A DNA stretch of 64,000 nt from Candidatus Thorarchaeota archaeon (GTDB taxonomy: Archaea > Asgardarchaeota > Thorarchaeia > Thorarchaeales > Thorarchaeaceae): contig JAFGAR010000028.1 in NCBI GenBank assembly GCA_016933575.1, positions 220,530 through 284,529 of the forward strand, given 5' to 3'. The notes beneath the pieces are model-generated. The model was not told the DNA's origin, did not search any database, and saw only the letters and a program-made list of their open reading frames with translations. The position numbers were made by a program, and so were the translations under genes. Of this stretch, positions 20,101-26,001 are shown piece after piece; positions within the stretch are counted from its first letter, which is position 1; each line of letters opens with the position of its first letter.

Positions 20101-22202
20101 TCATCTGATTCAATTACCTCATCAGCACAATCTACATGTATCTCAAGAATATGATATCCAGGTCCTACATCATCACAGGGATAATAGAAGTGATGATACC
20201 CACCTGCGACGATTGTCACATCTTGGATAGTATAAAGAAGGTTTAGAGCAATCAGTTGATTTTGATCATCCCTATAATCACTCCATATCTCGATATCAAA
20301 GTTGGATGCTACAGAACCTCCAACATTGAAAACATCGAATGAAATCGAAAAGGACTCCCATCCAATTAGATTTGATGAGACCACAATATTGTCAATTGTC
20401 AAATCTGGCAGAGCAAGAATTTTCAGCGCATTATCTATCCATATAGAATCAACCTGTTGCCATATCCCATCCACCTGATACCAAAGTCCCCAAACGACAC
20501 CATAATTGCCTGGACTAAGACCATTAAGATCGAAATATCGTTCTTGCCATTCCGGATAGCTTGGAATCCAGAGCGTAACATCATTTTCAGGGTCATCAAA
20601 TGTACCGCTAGCATTGAAAAGAGATGCACCTAAACCAACGCAAATTGAAGAACCAAATGGGTTATTTATGTAGTAATTGAATTTTATGATTCCGCCTTCT
20701 ACTGCAGATGTTGCATCAAGACTAACATCAAGCAAAGAGGGGAGAGGTGGATTCACTTTTACCTTGACTACACCACTCTCTCTTATGTTACCCCCTACAT
20801 CCCAAACTTTCGCTTTAAAGAAATATACACCCTCCGTAAGGTCGCCAATAGGATAAGAAAATGATGATCCATCCCAAGTAGTATCAATATCCTTTACATA
20901 CCAAGGCTCGGTACTACTCGAACTCTCAAAAATCACGTATGTGCTAGGATACATATCATAAGCAGTCCAAACAATCGAATAGGAACCAGAACCCTCAACG
21001 AATTCAATATCAGGAGGTGTAATTAGGATGGGAGGTGTAGTATCTGGAGGAACATCAAGATATTTCCAATCCCAGTTATTATCTTCTTCAACTTCCCATG
21101 AACTACCAGGTATCCATGGAGATCCGGGGGTATGATCAGCATGAATATCAAGTGAAGGAGTTCCACTTGGAATAGAATATGTTACGAAATTACTACTCCA
21201 AGTTAGACCAGCTCCAAGATAACTCCTAGTCAAATCCTTTATGCATGACCCATAATCGCCATTTCTCCAGTTCTTCCAAAAAGAAAGATGAAAATTAGTT
21301 GCAGCCAAATTACCCATATTCTGAACTGAAAAGGAAACTGTTGTAGGACCACCCCCTACTGTTGTATTTACTAAGAAAGCAGTAACCTTAAGGTCTGGAC
21401 CTCTGATTGTTATTGGTTCATCCTCATAATCAAGAGCTGTGTATCCCTCAAAAGGACCATCCCATATTGCAAAGCGAATCATCTTAGATCCACCTATATT
21501 GTAGTTCTCTGGGTCGCCAAATTGGTCATATTGAACTCTAAATAATCTTGAATCAGTCGCTGCATCATTTGCGTGAATTATTATTGATAGCTTGTCGTGA
21601 TCTGGATCACTAAGCCAAACTCCAGGATTAATCACAACCGAAGCGCCTAGCCATACTCGTATATCAAAGTCTTCATGATTAATAATACGATACCATATTG
21701 TGAAAGTTTCTCCGACTGCAACATCATTATCACTGATATAAGATAATGAATAGTCTAATTCAGCATCATATAGTCCTTCACCATATTCTCCAGCATGATA
21801 TCCATCTGGACTAGTAAGGGAAAATTCTTCGAGCTCGAACTGCGGGAAATCTTGATTATAATGAGTTATCAAGGCTGGATTTTTGTAATCACCTGATTTT
21901 GTATCAGAGTCGCTTGTGATTTGGAAAGGAGATAATACTTCATCTAGAGAAGGATAGGTAACAAGCATAGATTCAGGTTGTGTATATAAACTTCTATCAA
22001 TTGAGTTGATGATTTTATCACTCAGATATACTTCATCGTTATTCAAAATCGTAGATGATACAGGTATTTTAGAATCTTCTAAACTTTCCCAATCAACAAT
22101 CTTCGACACATCGATTGCCACCGAAAACATCGGAGCAACCATCAGTACAATCATCACTACAGAAATAATTCGCATTCCCACTGACCTATTCATGACACCC
22201 AT
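4698..22202 (-). CDS. Giant secreted multidomain surface protein with C11-like peptidase, FG-GAP propellers, Ig-like and OmpL47-like repeats
   Basis: Single 5,834 aa ORF; signal peptide MRIISVVMIVLMVAPMFSVA; domain motifs read directly in the translation. Confidence 0.9.
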   Translation of the reverse strand: MGVMNRSVGMRIISVVMIVLMVAPMFSVAIDVSKIVDWESLEDSKIPVSSTILNNDEVYLSDKIINSIDRSLYTQPESMLVTYPSLDEVLSPFQITSDSDTKSGDYKNPALITHYNQDFPQFELEEFSLTSPDGYHAGEYGEGLYDAELDYSLSYISDNDVAVGETFTIWYRIINHEDFDIRVWLGASVVINPGVWLSDPDHDKLSIIIHANDAATDSRLFRVQYDQFGDPENYNIGGSKMIRFAIWDGPFEGYTALDYEDEPITIRGPDLKVTAFLVNTTVGGGPTTVSFSVQNMGNLAATNFHLSFWKNWRNGDYGSCIKDLTRSYLGAGLTWSSNFVTYSIPSGTPSLDIHADHTPGSPWIPGSSWEVEEDNNWDWKYLDVPPDTTPPILITPPDIEFVEGSGSYSIVWTAYDMYPSTYVIFESSSSTEPWYVKDIDTTWDGSSFSYPIGDLTEGVYFFKAKVWDVGGNIRESGVVKVKVNPPLPSLLDVSLDATSAVEGGIIKFNYYINNPFGSSICVGLGASLFNASGTFDDPENDVTLWIPSYPEWQERYFDLNGLSPGNYGVVWGLWYQVDGIWQQVDSIWIDNALKILALPDLTIDNIVVSSNLIGWESFSISFDVFNVGGSVASNFDIEIWSDYRDDQNQLIALNLLYTIQDVTIVAGGYHHFYYPCDDVGPGYHILEIHVDCADEVIESDEDQNWWWDKNWFKSPDLILENIKVYDVYNNLFGKLASGQPFTLEFDVRNGGDYWIDQVYTIAIIVDEGYSRYLLRDVPLLGTSFHISETFVFSNIGMHSIDIIVDYYQQVGEANKLTTCGIGTGEDNQDSGYSPYIWAAEWTVIIYLDGDNNLDVFADNDLEEIGQIGSNSEMSVICLKDGASDGDTFLRFYMPGIFIGLEYLLWVYYYIEYETSSSFQGDPLYVPWLESELDMANPRTLTNFVEWSASTFQAQHYALIVMDHGGGADNILLQDGTNDNIGMSVSEFGQALEDTAIELDIVGFDACIMGMVEIAYQLRNSAEILVASEDNEQGRPELSILPPFINYVGGWPYHLILSGLQTALETSGTISSQDFASLMVDEYYIFAPEATATMGAFKIFEIVQYLVPALDNLAQLLLDNIASYESMIYDARITADQYPGSGVDLVDFLEKLQLRITNSEIQYAIQVVLDSYSASYINHCYKSAHPDSHGIAIYFPQHVISYNKPYDGLDCSITYSWDEFVWGFHNYLHHPNQVNSEPSVSIITPSEGLVISGEWYFIWDVSDSNYDRIWYTAEYSPNLGQTWYPFFTTYEYAKGYYHEYLFDSTDLPDSKNMKFRLHYDDEWGGTGVIVSGTFEIDNLPNRQPIISITGPIEGQICEDVFGLFFDCFDDDYDWVHFKIFISIDGGLTWVESFQSFDFLCSPTGHSLGLPIHTDDILLSTNCIVLIAFNDNNGGAGSEFTGVFTIDNRISVTLTIAISDSSIVYPQSVLISSTIIPAVDGREIILQISNDGVTWIELFSDNTVLGAIQYNLLSPEPGNYYLRAIIESDSNYKSGTSDEIELEVDKIQTQLSIVSSTSFLILDDTVLINGWLTPSLDNHIAEFYWSYDDESWQKFGEAISSNGVFTIDWTPTLSGDYYIMCVYFGDAHYYGSISNHLELTISERYPTTLITEISSTSIRYDTSATINVTISPILDLKYVVIEYSVDGLDWQEISAGNTGSNGKFIASWIYDPGTYYIRSRWDGDPQYWSAISEIISLEIYDDIGPQISGQIYYPYDAGTLGHFLDWNIIEPYPGTYEILKDGNPIYSGQIESETISIAIDGLNPGLYVFTLWANDAYNNPSSMDVTVEVFGNTPYGIDVEVVDSETGVSIVFDETLTAGITTIIASTTPPHPHTGFKLGGNYYYDITTTATYIGTITIALPYEGKQNDAGESNLKLKHLENGEWIDVTLWIDVVNNIAYGEVNSLSWFAVLEDDTPPVTVIDIDGTPGDNDWFTSGVTITLTSTDEGLGVETIAYSFDEVNWIEYTGPFTFSEQGEFTIYFNATDVAGNPEVTKSDDFKIDLPYTDSDNALIITTRDGHVMRQDYNPITGAFDLIWDTYMPAYIFHTFALNDTNNDGHLELYVSGYETYIRLMRFDYEDGSLLWSWQVPAEVSCAFIFGMYFEDLNNDGIKEIVTQHLPRQVAPTLFIHDSDGNLLAQYNPGWRVDRGFLADYNGDGVRDAYLMAGAAIYPQGQPRVQVVDLRNFAMTQLLYFQDSYSGGMTDFEVVNIDADPQPEFFVAGWGPPVVAYDHDGTFLWQRSFPGGNADRNIKTYLGLISLGTGIVCTTSYSEVTLYAYYINMTTGADVLPPLPLWGRGSFTIDIFDLNGDGFYEVALYDWTETNARIHLWDLATGTNLWTYDVSRRLYYSEDCYDNLNQFIDYDGDGKRDLIFVDKNMNLMKASYDGTLTKIGDVPGIEAYYWSMFKHVDQPYPQTTVTLDGTIGFDDWYSTYVEFSLNAIDDVSGVARIEYSYDGIDWITYSNPIVVSANGINILYYRSIDNAGNIEPYQIITIKIDTTAPITEAFPSGDVVNAPWYTSPVTISLEVNDEFSGIYSTEFSFDGVTWIEYSIPVTIHNNGQNWFYYRSTDRNGNVETNPPIEILIDQPSPFPQNPISFTSTHIVNTWSSIDEVFIEWFGASDAFSGVYGYSYEWSHEIDTLPDTILDTTSTSLTTTLESGIWYLHIRTSDVAGNWAFSAYHIGAFRIDDTLPNVYASALGVVGQNNYYLSSVDVVIWGFDLPTGLDYIMYSLDGVTYCTYLEMFTLEYEYSYDIRYYGVDNLGNPSLEKHLIFSIDKTRPSTSISRGGTQNLNGQYIESIDISLSCEDQESGPNYVEYRLNGGPWHRYDQTLTIAQSGFYLFECYSVDMAGNCEVVQSIEFEVINYESGPVSLSLTWDTGNIGIVHDIRVGDVDADGRNEIVLAIESSYGVGHVRVYDGLTHSLERIIYMADGYARSLALGDCDHDGTIEIVVGTVGTWQSGPIGRIRVFSGTTGALEWETVRHEAFHTVGVEDIDADGAMEIIGMVITERVNNIRTPGTVMIIDGQTKAIEWETSSFGFGIGDYSWIGNLDDDPALELVFGGRTANDLPYTNTIWIVDGATHTVQDSLVVGALHTMCFDAADYDIDGSLDLVVGFIDQAAGTGFLRAYDTSLNFNWEYFIGTGLYSYSITMANLDTDPTLEIAAGIADASGNWYGHFRIIDAVSQSLLYTRPNKNAGLVVCVEDINGDGFTELAIGYHAGFSSGCMEVYDTGVPAPTNPSLEFLWETGNIGIVHDIVSGDVDADGVPETIVAIEPGYGSTGYIQIYNGITHSLERTIYLSAGYARVVALGDPDEDGQIEILVGTCGWWQTGPIAGIAVYNGLTGALEWLSPINNGVYSLWVEDIDADGEQEIIGITDFERDGSNMINGLVLVYNGKTHSEEWRSSEYGLCLGGYHSLANIDSDPALELIFGSRDSLYAPFEGTLFIVDGASHEVQDSISLGPFLVTSIQTATIASNGSLRIIAGLREQDATINYVNMYDNNLDLLWSYTLGTNICPNIVKAANFDSDQNFEIAVGIGYANGAWTGEFQIIDWETNSIIFQRTSTNSVISFYYGDFDFNGIADFAVGYHAGFSAGSMVVYSTGVTIFNPTPLVVYVTRPVLNNPGTISTDGSVSLSWTLSVSSLGSISYYQVQYSASPIFSIIQGEFTTTDLQISLTALPYGECYLRVRAIDDTGSHSYWSNDEYIDVVREYLPPSIDNPEDIIFEEGITGENIVWAPVEANPQYYKIFLDGALFEVSSWSGGPVEVSLDGLVAGNYYFIIQVFDIYNNWIADAVVVIVEPATPPSIDNPIVDPYEAGTTGHTITWSPDDFCPISFIVYLDNVEYTSGDWFGGTITIAIDGLDPGVYEFRIQVYDQVGLSSSSTVIVTVVDLTPPVLPGISFNAEGGSIGNVGEIQPFDLYPGTYEIYYEGGLVASGEWDGITPIQFIFDASLVGVFTYEFYCYDAYDNVAYTEFTITVVDTVNPDVDGISSITYEEGSTGNVIVWTATDLFQSNYEITLNGVPVFADLWVGNTIEYSIDGHSPGTYYYTVTCYDTSGNSASHQVTAIVVDTTPPAVDGPTQIEYEAGSLGNQIFWTASEPHPLRYMISLDGEPIVLGLWSGNDIQRNIDGHNPGTYYYTLTCWDVFNNEGSHEVTVVVEDTTKPLITSPLDDIYVEAGSSGNTITWYCFDLYPDRYILWDGVETREGPWTGTSLTITIIDRGVGAYNHSITFFDANSNWASDSVWVYIVDTTPPSIDGPLEIVYEDGTTGHTIVWTATDLYPTTYEVTLNGGPVFSDDWTSGTIEYNIDGHTAGTYHYTLICYDESGNSASHQVTVIVEDTTPPSVSGPSEIIYEAGSTGNQIVWDVFDLHPFDYEISLNGVPVRLGLWGGTTISYNIDGNDPGTYYYILTCWDVFNNAGSHQVTVIVEDTTPPDIIGPDDLVYEAGVPGHSLTWSFSDLYPDSYIILRNGTQVDSGLWIGSDISISVDLLNPGTYNFTFVAFDAYGNQASDTAWLTVEGNTPAGSDIEVIDPETGISLTFDETSVPGTTEVEITETGPHPPDDFRLMGLYYNITTTAVFDGVIIVALPYDATLVHGLEKNLKLWHWAEPAGWQDCTTWVDEVNNIIYGEVTHLSIFGAMEDNAPPTTHHSLSGTEGLNGWFVSDVFVELTAVDTVSEIENIYYSVDGVTWFTYTSPELIQNEGLTTFYFYSIDIAENIETINQIDIYIDKSCPFTYYLTGGPIFEFYITSWSEFYLTFSDDISGVSLSFYRIDGGSWIEYDDPFYIFGSDGYHTLGFYSIDTAGNCELETTVWFFLDNTAPVTTKSIGSPTVGEFVTTETVFALTSVDAGIGYFWTFYRINGGSWIEYSDPFSLLGPDGEYTIEFYSVDFVANEEIFQSQVHRLDNTPPETVLSFGEPISGDYITSVTPISLAANDGLGVGVDSIFYCINGGGWETYSGSFTVLGPDDTYLIEYYSIDYLGNTEDVLSIVINLDNSAPISSLVIGTPYSDPYLTSFTEISINVADGGSGVAALFYSIDSGLYVPYIGPFTLPSVDGLHSISYYGIDNLGNMETSVTEQFVVDDTSPVTSIIEGSPIFNSYITSATSLSLSAIDEGVGVDSIFYRIDEGAWVLYSSSFYLVGPDGQYIIEYYSVDYLGAQEDIISETYILDNTAPSSIHTFIGNMGDNDWFVSIVAVELSSSDAGSGVSAIFYSLDAGPATEYVGSFDVTVEGFHNLEYWVVDNLGNVEAPQKSADFKIDTVAPESIASLTPAIPNGLANWYISPIGVVLSFSDDTSGVCETYYRVNGAAWIKYESGLSFIEDGVYLLEFWSSDFAGNQESTQSVSFTLDQTSPITSHSICEPKFSIDPTYIKTVTPITLEAVDNLAGVARTEYRINMGVWIEYLIPFYITEFGYHTINYRSIDVAGNLEDYHSFDVIVNAVELTYIGEVVGDYSDPTQLQAQLVDIATQELISGKVIYFILGAQSTSAVTDEFGIATASMIINQPAGVYTVVSTFNADSEFSFCDDSASYTIEKETAIPEYTGSTVVPTTSDEITIRVTVFDEDDGFYGDITRIQVTFRIYNVPIDLNAPVLVFGPVYLEESSVDGVGVITLEIDNLSENGYIIIVSIESGDNPYYNGPDSDPVILTIFEPTGDFVTGGGWIIGPSGSKSNFGFNVKYTKKGLPKGQSIYTFREGDWLSIIKSNAWIGMAIEEDHAFFEGRCTIQKYNSETGELLWDVGNYQFRVDVWDVDESGGIDVYQIRVLDKNGLVFHEIGFAPIGYLGGGNIAIHLEKEE
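5770..8165 (-). repeat. Nine tandem ~88-aa OmpL47-like repeats (block B)
   Basis: DNTAPVT..GSP..G.YITS.T.ISLSA.D.G.GV..IFYRIDGG.W..Y..PF.L.GPDG.Y.IEYYS.D..GN.E repeated. Confidence 0.8.
8523..10952 (-). repeat. Nine tandem 90-aa Ig-like repeats
   Basis: PPSIDGP.EIxYExGxTGxxIxW..DLxPxxYxIxLxG..W.G..I.xxIDGxxPGTYxYTxxCxDxxxNxxSHxVTVxVxDTT; 2430 bp = 9 x 270 bp. Confidence 0.85.
11280..13475 (-). repeat. Two tandem seven-bladed FG-GAP-like propellers, near-duplicate of each other
   Basis: Each starts W(D/E)TGNIGIVHDI..GDVDADG and ends VGYHAGFS.G.M.VY.TGV; seven DxDxxxE-type blade motifs per copy (one degenerate in copy 2). Confidence 0.75.
13490..14870 (-). repeat. OmpL47-like repeat block A (about five units)
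   Basis: DTTAPIT..WYTSPVTISLEVNDEFSGIYSTEFSFDGVTWIEY..FYYRSTDRNGN-type units. Confidence 0.6.
14880..16080 (-). other. FG-GAP/VCBS-like propeller 1 of giant protein
   Basis: DTNNDGHLELYVSG, DLNNDGIKEIVTQ, DYNGDGVRDAYLMAG, NIDADPQPEFFVAG, DLNGDGFYEVALYD, DYDGDGKRDLIFVD; about seven units. Confidence 0.7.
18515..19690 (-). other. Clostripain-like (C11) cysteine peptidase domain of giant protein
   Basis: WTVIIYLDGDNNLD start; YALIVMDHGGG (His codon 19314..19316); IVGFDACIMGMVEIAYQL (Cys codon 19185..19187); SHGIAIYFP. Confidence 0.85.
19780..21420 (-). other. CARDB-like domains (three units) of giant protein
   Basis: DLKVTAFLVN..VSFSVQNMGN, PDLTIDNIVVSS..FDVFNVGGSVAS, PDLILENIKVYD..FDVRNGG. 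Confidence 0.6.
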
Positions 22203-22356
22203 CCTCTCATTCTCGAATTAGTAAACGAGATTCAATAGCGTCATAAGCGATTCAGAGGTAGAATAAGAACCGTCTGTTTTTCCGAGATATCTATCGGAAA
22301 TCTGAAGTGCATGCAGAATTTTGCTCAAATGTGAATTTCCTGTCATCAACGAAGGC

Positions 22357-22377
22357 CATATATAGGCGAAAATTCGC
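22357..22377 (+). promoter_or_regulatory. Candidate archaeal TATA element (CATATATA) and GCGAA-aa-TTCGC dyad upstream of kbl-like gene
   Basis: CATATATA at 22357..22364, ~80 bp before the ATG; dyad 22366..22377 adjacent. Confidence 0.4.
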
Positions 22378-22442
22378 GGCCCAGAATAGACACGCCCTAC
22401 ACTTTGGGCGTTGAAAGACCGTTTTTGGTTACGGTGAAAATC

Positions 22443-23630
22443 ATGAGAGACCCAACAGGTTGGATGCGCGACGAGTACAACACACTTGTCGAGCAGAATT
22501 TAAACTGGAGAATTCGAGAACTTCAGGGTCCCAGCACCCCGAAGGCAAAGATTGATGGCAAAGAGGTCATCATGCTTTGCTCTAACAATTATCTGAACCT
22601 CAGTAATCACCCAAAACTGAAAGAGGCTGCTCTTAAGGCTATCAAATCACATGGCGTTGGTTCAGGCTCTGTCCGTGCCATTGCGGGTACCATGGACCTC
22701 CATTTAGAATTGGAACGACGTCTAGCTAAGTTCAAAGGAGCAGAGGCGTCACTTACCTATAGTGCTGGATTTACCTGCAATGAGGGACTCATCCCACAGC
22801 TTGTTGACAAAGAAGATGCTATCATCTCAGATGAATTGAATCACGGTTCTATCATCGATGGTGTTCGGCTTACAAAGGCCACACGTTATGTCTACAAGCA
22901 CAATGATGTCGCAGATCTTGAGAGAGTCCTCAAAGAGGCTGAGAAAGAGAAGCCTAGAAGGATGCTCCTTATTACTGATGGTGTCTTTTCTATGGATGGA
23001 GACATTGCGCCTTTGGATGGTATCGTGAAAGCTGCAAAACCATATGGTGCAATGATTTATGTGGACGATGCTCACGGGGAGGCCGTCTTAGGAAAGGGCG
23101 GTCGAGGTATTGTTTCGCACTTCAATCTCACCCATAAGGATGTCCACTTCGAGATGGGTACTTTCTCAAAGGCTTTTGGAGTCATGGGAGGGCACGTGTC
23201 AGGAAGTCGTGACATGGTGAATTACGCATTGAACAAGAGCCGTTCCTGGTTGCTTAGCGCTTCGCACCCACCAGCCACCGCAGCTGCCTGTATTGCAGCA
23301 ATCGATGTCCTTGAGACCGAGGAGAAACATGTGAAAACACTCTGGGAGAATCGAGAGTATTTCATTAAGGGTCTCCAACAGATGGGATTTGACACTGGCA
23401 ATAGCATGACACCAATTATTCCTGCAATGTGTGGTGAGAGCTCAAAGGCTGTTGCACTCAGTGATGGTCTTGTACAAGAGGGTATCCTCGCACTACCAAT
23501 AGTCTTCCCAATGGTTTCCCGTGACAAAGCAAGAATCAGGAACATAATGAATTCTGGTCTAACAAAAGCCCAATTGGATACTGCTTTAGCAGCCTACGAG
23601 AAAGTCGGAAAACGAGCTAAAATCATCTAG
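22443..23630 (+). CDS. kbl: Glycine C-acetyltransferase / 2-amino-3-ketobutyrate CoA ligase-like PLP enzyme
   Basis: alpha-oxoamine synthase signatures CSNNYLNLSNHP, GSGSVRAIAGT, DDAHGEAVLGKGGRG, GTFSKAFGVMGGHV; ATG 22443 preferred over the GTG-type upstream start at 22404. Confidence 0.85.
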   Translation: MRDPTGWMRDEYNTLVEQNLNWRIRELQGPSTPKAKIDGKEVIMLCSNNYLNLSNHPKLKEAALKAIKSHGVGSGSVRAIAGTMDLHLELERRLAKFKGAEASLTYSAGFTCNEGLIPQLVDKEDAIISDELNHGSIIDGVRLTKATRYVYKHNDVADLERVLKEAEKEKPRRMLLITDGVFSMDGDIAPLDGIVKAAKPYGAMIYVDDAHGEAVLGKGGRGIVSHFNLTHKDVHFEMGTFSKAFGVMGGHVSGSRDMVNYALNKSRSWLLSASHPPATAAACIAAIDVLETEEKHVKTLWENREYFIKGLQQMGFDTGNSMTPIIPAMCGESSKAVALSDGLVQEGILALPIVFPMVSRDKARIRNIMNSGLTKAQLDTALAAYEKVGKRAKII

Positions 23631-23642
23631 TGGATTATCCTA

Positions 23643-23680
23643 GGACATCTCGATATGAGATGTCCACTTCTCGTTTTTTC
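23643..23680 (+). terminator. Hairpin plus T-tract after kbl-like gene
   Basis: GGACATCTC-GATAT-GAGATGTCC (9-bp perfect stem, 23643..23665) followed by a CGTTTTTTCC tract. Confidence 0.65.
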
Positions 23681-23799
23681 CTCTTTAATTTGTAAGATAT
23701 CATATGTAGAAGAGTATGATGTACACGGTCCTACTTCTATCTCCTTTTTTGTCCTTCGAGAGCTAATGCTTATCACTATCAATTACATTATGTAAGCCC

Positions 23800-24036
23800 A
23801 TGTCTGAAGTCCAGAAAGATTACACACTCAGAAGTATCTTGCAGAATGCATCAAAGAGTGGCGACCGTCTAAGATTTTTTGGACCAGGAATGATGATTGT
23901 AGCTGAAGGTCGTGTTGCTTTCGTTGGGAAAGAGGTTGTTGCCATCAGACATGGTGATACCGACGATCCTGACGAATTCGTTAACCTAGAATGCATCATC
24001 AAGGTCCAGGTATTGGGTGAATACCGTCATTATTGA
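23800..24036 (+). CDS. Small hypothetical protein, possibly small beta-barrel
   Basis: 78 aa ORF MSEVQKDYTLRSILQNASKSGDRLRFFGPGMMIVAEG. Confidence 0.6.
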   Translation: MSEVQKDYTLRSILQNASKSGDRLRFFGPGMMIVAEGRVAFVGKEVVAIRHGDTDDPDEFVNLECIIKVQVLGEYRHY

Positions 24037-24059
24037 TGATAGTGCATCTTAGATGGTGA

Positions 24060-25229
24060 TCATATTCCACCATAGACTAGTAGAATATAGAGCATCATCA
24101 CGAACACTGCAATCATCGCGACTGACTCTAATGCATTGATCTTTGCATCATCTGTGATCATGACCCGTAGTATGAACATTGTCGGGAAGGCAAAGAGCAA
24201 CAAGACAACTGAATAGAGTTCAATGGGCAATATCTCAAGACCAAGATGCAGTGGGTCAAAGAAACCAATGATACCGGATGCTATCATTGTAAACCCAAAT
24301 ATGACAAAGAATACCTGAACGATACCCCCAAAGGCATTACTTAGTGCAATCTCAAGCTCCTTCTTTCGATGACTGCTTGCAACGATGATATATTCAGGGG
24401 TTCCACCGAAGATAACAAGCAAAAGAGCGGCATGGATGATAGGTAATCCAATCTCATCGATGGCAAAATGTGCAAATGATGAGAGTGCCTCACCCCCAAG
24501 CAGTGCACCGATAGAGGCAATGACTAGATAGACTCCGACAGTTGACTTTGGTAATTGTTCATGTTCAATCTCGCATGCAATATGAGGGTCTTGAGATGAT
24601 GAATCGCAGTGCCCATAGTATTTGGTGATGCGATAGAGATAAGCGATGAAGACAACAACTAGACATACACCAAAGAGGAGTAACTCGCCGCTATCAAGAA
24701 ATTGCGGAATTAAGATATTTGTTGATGACATTGGGAATAGGTGAACAAGCATCATCGACAGACCTACAGAGAGTGATATGACTGAACCCATGCTGAGTAG
24801 GTCTGATCCCACATGTTGAATTGCATCTGGAAGTTGATAGTTGCCATACTCATCCTTTGGAAGGACTAGTGTGTAGAGAGCAAATACGAGGGAGTTCGTA
24901 AAGATAGTTGCAAGAGCAAGAATCCAAGCCATTTCATACTGTCCGCTAAGGATCAGAAAAGTAAGCACAGAGAGTTCAGGGATGGTACTTGCGATGCTTG
25001 CGTAAATTCCTGAAACATAATCGGTCAAGTGCATGTTATGAGCAATGCCTTCAACAGATAAGACAAAAGCTTCGCAGGCTCCAGCAATTATCATGATACC
25101 TCCAATCAATTCAAGGTAGGGAACAATGGCTTCCGGAAGGATATGTAGACTAAGTGATTCGAGGAGGAGTAATGGAGCTACAATAGCTATTCCAATGACA
25201 TATGATAGTTGCCAGAGTTTGAGTTTCAC
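24060..25229 (-). CDS. Na+/Ca2+ exchanger (CaCA) superfamily membrane protein
   Basis: alpha-repeat-like ACEAFVLSVEGIAHNMHLTDYVSGIYASIASTIPELSV and GTPEYIIVASSHRKKELEIALSNAFGGI; multiple TM. Confidence 0.75.
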   Translation of the reverse strand: MKLKLWQLSYVIGIAIVAPLLLLESLSLHILPEAIVPYLELIGGIMIIAGACEAFVLSVEGIAHNMHLTDYVSGIYASIASTIPELSVLTFLILSGQYEMAWILALATIFTNSLVFALYTLVLPKDEYGNYQLPDAIQHVGSDLLSMGSVISLSVGLSMMLVHLFPMSSTNILIPQFLDSGELLLFGVCLVVVFIAYLYRITKYYGHCDSSSQDPHIACEIEHEQLPKSTVGVYLVIASIGALLGGEALSSFAHFAIDEIGLPIIHAALLLVIFGGTPEYIIVASSHRKKELEIALSNAFGGIVQVFFVIFGFTMIASGIIGFFDPLHLGLEILPIELYSVVLLLFAFPTMFILRVMITDDAKINALESVAMIAVFVMMLYILLVYGGI

Positions 25230-25295
25230 AATCTCACACCAACTCTGAGGCGGGGATTACCCATAATTAAACTTCACTCATGTTTCAATATTATT

Positions 25296-25874
25296 CTAAA
25301 TATCCTCAGCAAGGACCTTACGAATTATGGTTGTTGCAGTCCTGCCTAGTGTAGCAATAATGACTTGAATCAAGAATGATATTATGAGAATCCCTAGAGA
25401 TACTGCGATTCCAAAGAAGCTCAGAGAAGTAAGAGCCAATGCTGCAAAGAAGTATTTGTAGACAAGCCAATAACCATACACACCCATTATCAGGATGAGT
25501 CCTACTGCAAGCCCATAGATTATTACGACCGTCTTTACTCCAGGTCGATTCAGGTCCACCTCTCCAATTCCTTCACCAATCACACTTTTGCCAATCTTCC
25601 TGTTGAATCGAACGAAAAATCCGATTGCGCCAAGAAAGAGAAAGAGTGTGAGCATCGCACCTCCAAGTAGAAGGAATACTGCTACATCAAACTCAATTGC
25701 ATCAATAAGTCCAGAGCGACTGATTACATATGCTGCACCAGAACCTAGTAACATAATAGCTGCCACAATCTCACCTACTAGAGTAAGTGTGGCAGTCCCT
25801 CTGAAGAGAGAGCCAACATCGAGCATTTCTATATCTTCAGCAACATCTTCAGTTCTTGGAGTATCATCAGACAT
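25296..25874 (-). CDS. Hypothetical multi-TM protein
   Basis: 192 aa, four predicted hydrophobic spans. Confidence 0.65.
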   Translation of the reverse strand: MSDDTPRTEDVAEDIEMLDVGSLFRGTATLTLVGEIVAAIMLLGSGAAYVISRSGLIDAIEFDVAVFLLLGGAMLTLFLFLGAIGFFVRFNRKIGKSVIGEGIGEVDLNRPGVKTVVIIYGLAVGLILIMGVYGYWLVYKYFFAALALTSLSFFGIAVSLGILIISFLIQVIIATLGRTATTIIRKVLAEDI

Positions 25875-26001
25875 ACATATTCCCTCTGCATCAATTTGTA
25901 AGTGATACTAAAAAGTGAGGCTCATAAAAGCTTGTAGTTTCATTATTTCAACATTGCGACAAATTCAAAATGAATCTTTTAGGATTGGAACATGAAGTAC
26001 A

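Noticed and set aside
4770-22221. Many 60-142 aa ORFs in other frames of the giant gene (e.g. 13988..14416, 16156..16560, 12116..12460)
   Set aside because: They lie inside a continuous 5,834-aa ORF with recognisable domains, have low-complexity or atypical composition and no motifs; shadow ORFs.
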